DNA of 64,000 nt from Dentipellis sp. KUC8613 (Eukaryota; Basidiomycota; Agaricomycetes; Russulales; Hericiaceae), in contig NSJX01000061.1 in the NCBI GenBank assembly GCA_002286715.1, forward strand, positions 78,422 to 142,421, in the 5' to 3' direction. This document shows positions 56,929-64,000 of the stretch, piece by piece. Within the stretch, counting starts at the first letter, position 1, and the number at the start of each line of letters is the position of its first letter. Made by a program: the position numbers and the translations under genes. The notes below the pieces were generated by a model, which did no database searches, was not told where the DNA came from, and worked only from the letters and a program-made list of their open reading frames with translations.

Positions 56929-57289
56929 GACGGAGAGGAGAGGAGAGGGGAGGGGTGTATATTATTCTTAAATGCTAGTGTTCCACACTAATTATTCCTT
57001 TAGTTCTGTTTATCTTGCTGCGCCTCTTCGTCTCTACGTGTCTCGCTCTTTTGCTGGCAGGATGCCGATGTTCGCCCTCTCTGTTTTTCGTTGACATTGT
57101 TGCTCGTGTTTGTGTCTTTCCGGCCCCGGTGACGGTGACGGTGTGCCGGGTTTACCTATGTTCTAGAACAGCTTTAGTACTCGAAGTGTAGTAGTCAATT
57201 CAATGTGCAATGCATGTATTACTCTGTGTAATGGTAGTGCCTTTGTACGACGTCAAATTTATGCAGCCTTGGATTTCTCGTGTTACCAA
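56929..57289. other. 3' flank of the SET3-like gene
   Basis: About 0.36 kb, T-rich after 56970; it probably contains the 3' UTR and polyadenylation region. No gene was seen. Confidence 0.5.
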
Positions 57290-57412
57290 CATGCACGAAG
57301 TGTGGCGCCAAAGAGCTGGACAATAGCACTAGCGCCCGGAACTTGCCGTTTCAACATCGACGGCCAACTGGTCCACTCAACAACGTTCGAAGTATCAGGT
57401 TGAAGAGCACCG
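57290..57412 (+). pseudogene. Fragment duplicated upstream of both FunK1 copies (copy 2 side)
   Basis: It reads HARSVAPKSWTIALAPGTCR and then FNIDGQLVHSTTFEVSG before a stop. It matches the minus-strand segment at 39480-39620. It lies about 330 bp upstream of the FunK1 copy 2 start. The parent gene is unidentified. Confidence 0.5.
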
Positions 57413-57684
57413 TCATTACTACTGCTCATTGTACGTGGCCTTTCTTTAATCTCTGGAACAGGTCTTTCTAGACAGTATCAGCTTATCTAATATCTCTGTG
57501 TCTCGGCCACATAGGCATACAATCGATCCGTCCACAATTTAGCCCGGCACCATTTTCCACATTAGCTGCGCAAGTCCCCCGGGCCGCACGAAGACAGCCC
57601 ACAAAATCAGAGTTCATTGTCTCAATCGGGCCTGTGACATTGGATCTTCCGACCCCAATCTCTGAATTGAACCAGCTCTGAGCC

Positions 57685-57691
57685 TATATAA
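57685..57691 (+). promoter_or_regulatory. TATA box of FunK1 copy 2
   Basis: TATATAA lies 46 bases before the ATG at 57737, so the promoter of the truncated copy may still be active. Confidence 0.45.
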
Positions 57692-57736
57692 CCTCCGGCC
57701 AACTCACAGTGAGCCCGGCCCTCATCCTTCTCGACG

Positions 57737-59712
57737 ATGTCTGCTGTCGCTGACAGCACCGTTACCTTAACTGTCACCTCTTGCGATGGTCAGAATACAC
57801 CTGTTAGGTGAGCTTCAACTTTCTTGCCTGTATATCACTCTTCTCATTGTCGTGGATAGCGATACTCCATGCTCAATCCGTCATTTAGCAAAGGGAAATA
57901 TACCCGGCCAACGCACACTTTGCGCAAAAAAGATGAGTAGCAAAATAGTAGAGGTCTCTTCCTCGACGTTCTTCTCGGCATATGCGCCTTTCAACCCTTC
58001 CCCCGCCGATGTCGAAGTCTGTCTCGATACACTTGCGAAGGCCAAACTCATCAGCGAGAATCGCGATCGCTTCGTAGATTGCGATGTCAAGCCGTCCTCC
58101 AAGTTTACTCGAGCTGAGGAAGCCTACGGATTTCTCTCGGAAATCTGTGCCACAATCAGCGAAGCTAAGGTGAAAGGCCGGGAGGCGTCGTGTATACTGG
58201 ACAAGAAGCCGCTGGCCCACGTCACCGAGCCGGAGACGCCAGGGGCATCGCACAGGATCGCCAGCTACCTTAAAGTCTTCAAATCCACTGTGCCGACGGA
58301 CGTGGCGCAGAATACCTCCACTGCGGATAAAGTTGCGAATGGTGAGTGGACACTGCGATCGACGCCGGAAGAGTTGGTAGACGTAAGCGATGCTCCCCGA
58401 CGGCCTAAGAATATTGCTACTAACAGCACAATGTCTTACATAGGGCGGTGCAGTCCATGTCATGAACAATGACGTGAGGCAACTATTCACATATAGCGTA
58501 TGTCGGCATGTTTTCTTTTGATTGTTGCGGGATGCTCACCATTCGCATGCTTAGATTACAATCGAGGATGAATCCATGACATTATGGTATTGGTCTCGGT
58601 CGCATTCTGTGAAGACGAAACCTTTTGATTTCATAGCAGTACGTCTGTAATGAACGCGAGTCGACCATTACAATATCTGAAGCTGTGGCTCTATAGGACG
58701 TTCCTACCACTGTCTGCGCTTTCGCTTCGTTCATCTTTGCGAGTGCGGATGAACTCGGATACGACACGTCCGTCCAGCGCCGCCTTGATGTGACACATGC
58801 GAATCCACGACTTTGCTTGGTGTTTCGCATTCAGGGCCGTTATTTGAAAACACTGCGTACAGTAGTCGAGCGTCGCGGCACCAGCATCACGGCGAGAACG
58901 ACGCGCGTATTCGAGGTTGTCGAGGTCAAAAGCTTCGATGATCTGACCCAACTCGAGAAGAAGACCAAGATTCTCAAGGACGTCTGGATCGATGACGATG
59001 CGCGGACGGAACGGCAGATCCAGGACGCCGTCCTCCAGGATCTGGACGCGCTTTCGGACAAACTCATCTCGGACGGCTCGCTCAACTCTGAGCACTTTCA
59101 CGACATCTCTGAAGAAGAAAAGAAACTTGTTTGCGACGCGCTTCGGGATAGAAGATACCGAGACCACTTTTTGACTATCGACTGCGACGAACAAGGCGCT
59201 CAATGCAAGGCAAATGCGCCCGATGCAGTCTGGGTGCCGGGTGTATTCTCTTCCGGCTTGGCCGTTCCCCTCACGGTGCCTGCTGCACCTTCCCGCGCCG
59301 ACAAATCACGGTCATCTCAAATCCCTGACGGGAGGTCCTGTTCTCATGCCCCAGGCGGAGAAGATACTCCAGGTCCAGCAAGAATCTATGCACCCAAGCG
59401 TCAGTATCGCGTTGTATACAATGAGGTGTGCCAAGCTCTGCACGACGTAGTGGATCTCAAGATTGTACTGCAAGCAATGATAGATTGTCTTCTAGGTAAG
59501 ACATCTCTTCGATATATATACCTTCGTTGACTGATGATTCACATCCCGCAGTTGTCCAACTTCTGTTCCTCGTCGGCTGGGTCCACCGTGATATCAGCTC
59601 TGGGAGTCAGCTCTGGTACTCATCAGCCGAAGGAGGAAGAGGTATCCTCAGTGATTTGGAATATGCGAAGAGATTCAATCCAGATGGTGAGGGGAGCTCC
59701 GACCCAAAGACG
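57737..59712 (+). pseudogene. FunK1 fungal-type protein kinase, copy 2, C-lobe missing
   Basis: Six exons remain in phase (57737-57807, 57860-58382, 58444-58497, 58555-58638, 58697-59495 and 59552-59712), giving 564 codons with no internal stop. They cover the FunK1 N-terminal part (STPEELVD, then GGAVHVMNNDVRQLFTYS), ITIEDESMTLWYWSRSH, KSFDDLTQLEKKTKILKDVW, RQYRVVYNEVCQALHDVVDL and WVHRDISSG. The exon stops at DPKT before the next donor. The following exons found in copy 1 (GTPYFMAIEMQ onward) are absent downstream, so the C-lobe is lost. The catalytic-loop Asn of HRDISSGN is Ser here (SSGSQLWY). Read-through adds only a few residues. It may still make a truncated protein, but kinase activity is not expected. 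Confidence 0.8.
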
Positions 59713-60060
59713 GTGCATGTTTCGCTGCTTGTTGAAAGGAATGACTTTTGATTCATAACGTCGACTACATCTTCCGTATTTATTTCTATGCGAAACGAGA
59801 GTTACACAGTCGCTCACTAGTGAGTACACGATAAATTTTGGCGGATTCTAATTGCATGTGGGTGGTAGGTTAAGCCTCGTATTCGTCTGTAGAGCTTGTG
59901 GTCTTGTAGCCGCGTCAACTCGCGGCTTCAGCTTCAGCGCGTAGATCGACAGCCAAGTCGATCCATGTGCGAGTGGTACGCTTACTGAATATTGATGATA
60001 TGGTTGTAGAAATGGGGGGCGTGGCTCCGGGAACAGATGAAGTACTGGTCCTCGACCCGT
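59713..60060. other. Breakpoint region downstream of FunK1 copy 2
   Basis: About 0.35 kb that lacks the FunK1 exons expected here. No gene or mobile-element end was recognised. Confidence 0.5.
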
Positions 60061-60700
60061 TCATTCCTCCTCTGAGTCGGAGTCCTCCGCTGAGTGGGAG
60101 CAGCCTGAGCACGCGTCTCTTTGACAATACTGGCATTGCAGATCAGGAATTATGCCTCGAAGCTTTTCGAACAAGTCCCTAGACATAGGCTCGCAATCTT
60201 TGAAATCCATTCTTCGCAGAGGATCTAGACGCTTGCGGAGTGTCAGCGACTTGACCAGTTCCTCGCACATCTCCTGGGTATCCCCTAGATTGGCGAATCC
60301 CAATGTCAGGCAATCCAAAGAAGGGAAAAGAGGCCCTGATTGTCCCTCGAGAGGATTCTCCAATGCAAGTGCCTGGAGAAGACCGGTTGGGCAGAAGTCG
60401 TAGATGTCCAATTCACACACGTTTTTGCATTTGCCAAAGATAGAGAACCATTCCTGCATATTCCACGAGGTCTCGCTGGCCGCATCGTAGCAGAGCCTCT
60501 CAAGACAGGCCAAGGGCAGTGCCTTGCATACCGTTTCGAGCTCCGTGAGGGATTCATTGATATTTGTGGTGCCGAAGAAATTCAGCACATCAGCAAAAGT
60601 GCAGACCCTGACCGGTCTGAGAGACCTGACGAAACACTCTCAGACCTCTCAGGGCCGTCAGAGGTCTTAGAGCCGCAGACATTGCACGGAGTTCAGATAA
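60061..60700 (-). pseudogene. C-terminal remnant of an F-box/LRR-like protein
   Basis: The readable part (60588-60061, 175 codons) has LRR-like blocks: SLTELETVCKALPLACLERL, CKNVCELDIYDFCPTG and LFPSLDCLTLGFANL. It ends RMDFKDCEPMSRDLFEKLRG with an acidic end SDSEEE, the usual finish of basidiomycete F-box proteins. Upstream, ELRAMSAALRPLTALRGLRV lies in a different frame with a stop close by, and the F-box itself is missing. It is probably a truncated pseudogene next to the FunK1 breakpoint. Confidence 0.6.
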
Positions 60701-60722
60701 TACATTTCGAGTAGCACGAGAA

Positions 60723-62531
60723 CTAGTATAAACCTGGAATTATCTCATGGGCATGGTAATCGGCGTATCTATTGAGATAGAAGCAGTCGAAGGTATCAAG
60801 GGTGTAGGTAAAATTAAACTCTGGTGGCACTCGGGTCTCACCCCACACACCTATCAAATGACATGCTCGGATTATGGATGAGAGATGGACTATTCCCGTC
60901 GTTCCATCGGGGAAAACCTTCCAGAGCCCTGTCACAGCATCCGGTCGCGCCCCGTAAGGTACGAACCAGTCAACCAAAGCACACGGGTAGTGCTCTTCGT
61001 CATGCGTGAAGGCCAAGAATGCACGCACTCGACCAACAAGCATACCGCCCATGCGGTCGGAATCATTCCCTGCCTGGATGAGAACAGTATCATATCGCCC
61101 ATAGCCATTGTACCAAGATGCGACGCTTCGTAGAAGCTCGCGGTGCATACCGCCTGGACCCGCGAGCTCACTCGGAGCATAGAAAGTTGATGTCGCCGTT
61201 CGGTAGGTACGAATCGAACCTACGAAGATGGGGCAGTCGTCAATGAGAGCATGTTCGCCAGTGATATCATCGCCGTCGTAACACTGGTCCCACAGGAATC
61301 GACGGATCATCTCCCGGAGATTGGGCTGGCGTAGCTCTGTCGCCAGTGCGTCAACAGAGCGTGTGGAAACTACGGAGAGAACTTGTTAGTGATAAGAAGG
61401 CACAGGACATTACACGACGTACCTTGGCGCTTTGGAAGCTCTGTAATCGACTGGACGAATTCGCCATCAACACCAGCCACGTCGAATGCGTCTCCTGCCT
61501 CGTGCATCTCGGCGCGATCACGTTCATTGTTGTCATTACCGTTGTTACCACCACCATGACCGTCATCTCCACCGCCGATGCCATCATTCTCACCACTGCC
61601 ATTGTCCTCGCCACTGCTCCTGCCAATGTCATCGCCACCGCCCCCAATATCGTCGCCGACACCACCAACGTTGTTGTCGTCGCCATCGGCAGTGTCCAGG
61701 TTAAGTCGGTTCAATACATGGCTAATGATGTCTCCCTTGAGCATACCACGCCGCCCGAACTCGATGCGCGCGTTCGCAAGCTTGAGTAAGCGAGAGTTGG
61801 TGCAAAGCATCTGTGCAAGGGCGTTGTACTTGTTGGACCGGCGCCATGGCCGCTTCACGGCGCGGATGTGCTTGGACTCGGTGATCGATGAGCAGAGGCC
61901 GTTGAGCGAGCCAAAAAGCTCGATATTCCGGACATAATGGACCAGTGCATGCTGACGGGGAAGGGCGAAATCGGCTCGGATATTGGTGGTAAGGAAAATG
62001 GTACGCATTGCATGGAAACGCGCGAGTGCATTCTTCATGGCTTTCAATGTACTGAGATTGTGAGCCGACCTCCTTGCAAGGTATGAGAAATCCAATAGTG
62101 CTGCAACACATTGAACCATCTGAGTCGGCACGTATCCGGAAATCGCGGGGAGGAAGACCTGCGGCAGCCAATCAGGAACGCACGTGAATCAGTTTCGAAC
62201 ATGGTAACGAACCTTCATCAGCGCTTTCGAATCGTTCCCTGTCCACTGCTTGAAGTTACGCCCTTCTGGGAAGCGACGAAGCCCCGGAAACCCAGGAACT
62301 GCAGCAATTCTAACAGATTGTTAGGAAATTTCAATACTTGGGCTTGGGGACATACCGGCGGTCTATGTCATCCATGATTGACTTGGCCACCTTCAATTCA
62401 TTGTTTGCATGTATGTAATCTTCGACCCATGCAACCAGATGATCCTTGAATGTACCCTTCACAAGCTGATGAAGGATATCCGGCGTGATCAGTTCATGGA
62501 TATCGGCGCGCAGAAAGTACTCCGTAAATGG
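60723..62531 (-). mobile_element. Plavaka-type DNA transposon, transposase C-terminal part
   Basis: Exons in transcript order are 62531-62356, 62309-62213, 62158-61423 and 61369-60723. Blocks are [79 protein letters not shown] and, at the end, FYAPSELAGPGGMHRELLRS and HYPCALVDWFVPYG. These match the C-terminal half of the Plavaka transposases that are abundant in Agaricomycetes (CACTA-related). A Gly/Asp/Asn-rich insert (about 61520-61690) separates two blocks. The N-terminal half with zinc finger and catalytic core is absent: sequence upstream of 62531 belongs to another gene. The element is therefore 5'-truncated and cannot move by itself. No terminal repeats were identified. Confidence 0.85.
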
Positions 62532-62570
62532 CTGTGACGAAGATTATTCAGTCACCTAACACGGCAATAG

Positions 62571-64000
62571 TACCACTGCACGTACTATGACATCGTCGAG
62601 GAAGCAGCACTACGCTTATCGGCCAAAAAGGTATGCATATCTTGTGGATCGCTATACACTCGGTCGCTCATTTGTGAAAAGCCTCTCGAACTTGTCGTCA
62701 GTGACCTGGTCTCTGATGACGACAACACAAATCCTGTTTTCAAAAAAATGCCGATGGCTGGAGCTCTGCAGCCAGCTGCTAAAGAGGTGAGAACAACTTT
62801 CCGCCGTGAACCTTTCATTGCTGATTGTGATGCAACTTGCCTAGCGCACGGTTCGCAAAATGAATAATGTTTCTTCTAAGCCTACCAAGAAGCTCCAGGT
62901 CACACCTGCTCGTACGTCAAAAGCCACGTCGAAGACAACCGGGGCCACGCGCACGCCTTCATCTACGGCGCTCAGTACATTACCTCAGTGGGCACAAACT
63001 GACTTCCAGTGCCGCTTTGTCCCCACGTTACTGGCACTATTAGGTGCACAGGATGATGTGTGGAGCTTGAAGACATTGCCGTCATTGGCACAGCAGGCTG
63101 CAGATATTGTCTGGCCGGAGCAACAGTACGACATGAAGCTTGCGGGAAACCCGATGTGCAAACGGGTAAGTTTTGGATTCCTTTCCTTATTCAATATCTA
63201 ATTTCGATCTAGGCTCGTCAAGCCGTGTATGACTGGCGCAGTTCTGTGGGTTCGACGGCAGTCAAAGCCGTCCAGGTTGCCGCAGTTGTGATCCCTCAAT
63301 CAAAGCGGGCTTCATGGGCCACTTCCGCTTTGCGCCGTGATTACGGCGAGGCCTTCTGGGCGAATCCCGACGCCAATGTAGGTCGTTCCTCCCGGTTAAC
63401 AATGCATTCTAATTCGGATTTAGGGCGCCACTGGGTCTCTTCAGTCACGATACATAATCGAGGTTTTCGCTGTCTACTTCAAAGCGATCGTGGGTTCCGA
63501 ATTCGAATCAGAGAGTTATCCTGCGGGCGCACTCGCGCTCTCAGTTGCCGCCGTGCGTACTTCATATTATCTCACATGTGCTTCATACTAAGCGCCTCGG
63601 ACTCCTAGGTGGAACGTGCATTCAAGATGTACACATCAGGCGAGTTTGTGCAAGGCCCGAATTTTACCATGGATCACTACGGCACGACCACCGCAGACTG
63701 GCTAATGTCAGTCGCACTCCTTCTTCGGAAGCCGAAGCGTGTCGCGGCACTCACAAACGAGGTTCTCGCTCTCATCGAGAGCCAGACGCGCCGTGCCGTT
63801 TCTGTCTCCATGGACACCGTAGGTGACTTGGTTGTGGTGGAAGCGAGCAGTCCTCCCTCGTTTGAAGACGACGCTGAAGAAGCATGGTACGTATGTGTAA
63901 CGCCTCTGTATTATATAAGCACCTTCCATATTCGTACGACGCGTCTTGCTTGTTTCGGGCTCCGGTTTAATACCGGAGCCAGCCACCTATATATTGTACG
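62571..64000 (+). CDS. Basidiomycete-specific hypothetical protein, both ends open
   Basis: Exons 62571-62786, 62845-63165, 63213-63377, 63424-63552 and 63609 to beyond about 63887 join in phase 0 throughout. I do not recognise a function. The first exon is Cys-rich (YHCTYYDIVEEAALRL, CISCGSLYTRSLICEKP), possibly a metal site. It has no start codon and begins 40 bp from the Plavaka truncation, so the true 5' end is probably lost or displaced. Later blocks are LPQWAQTDFQCRFVPTLLAL, ARQAVYDWRSSVGSTAVKAV, GALALSVAAVERAF and FTMDHYGTTTADWL. The combination (R/YDWR, then AL(A/S)xAAVERAF) is shared by a large, uncharacterised Agaricomycete family often found next to transposons. The next in-frame ATG is at about 62739. 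A donor near 63888-63892 precedes the window end. Confidence 0.55.

Overview
The window is nuclear DNA from a filamentous basidiomycete, most likely a polypore-type mushroom-forming fungus. The evidence is short GT-AG introns of about 35-80 bp in almost every gene, plus families typical of that group: NACHT-WD40 receptors, FunK1 protein kinases, an F-box/LRR protein, a CigA-like fucosyltransferase-fold protein, a Plavaka transposase and a single-module adenylation-thiolation-reductase enzyme. No organelle, virus, CRISPR or bacterial features were seen. All exon coordinates are my own reading from splice signals and phase agreement; none is backed by transcripts.

Layout. 1-10.7 kb: two tandem NACHT-WD40 genes; the upstream copy is cut by the window start and each carries 21 WD blades. 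11.6-13.5 kb: an unrecognised six-exon gene with an acidic tract. 14.9-27.6 kb: an accessory region with six dispersed copies, on both strands, of a small protein family that I do not recognise. Four copies share a three-exon structure with the same intron phases, one is a pseudogene, and one is a distant single-exon form. An F-box/LRR gene and a small gene with duplicated first exons lie among them. 28.2-36.6 kb: a frameshifted kinase remnant, an intact APH-fold kinase-like gene, a DUF6914-like gene, an intact SIRT5-type sirtuin, a nearly perfect 344-bp inverted repeat and a possible lectin-like gene. 36.8-39.6 kb and 57.3-59.7 kb: two inverted copies of one FunK1 locus, each broken in a different way. 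39.7-43.4 kb: CigA-like gene, minisatellite, Kre9/Knh1-type GPI protein. 43.9-51.5 kb: two tandem Old Yellow Enzymes and an A-T-R reductase, all on the minus strand, forming a candidate small metabolic cluster. 52.9-56.9 kb: a Set3-like PHD/SET chromatin protein. 60-64 kb: an F-box remnant, a 5'-truncated Plavaka transposase, and a gene that begins against that truncation and leaves the window.

The housekeeping-like genes (sirtuin, SET3, OYE, GPI protein) are intact, while the stretches between them are duplicated, inverted and decaying. The most novel item is the small three-exon family at 14.9-27.6 kb. The best regulatory lead is a set of three stop-free 51-bp introns that interrupt or closely follow enzyme motifs in the sirtuin, reductase and SET3 genes.
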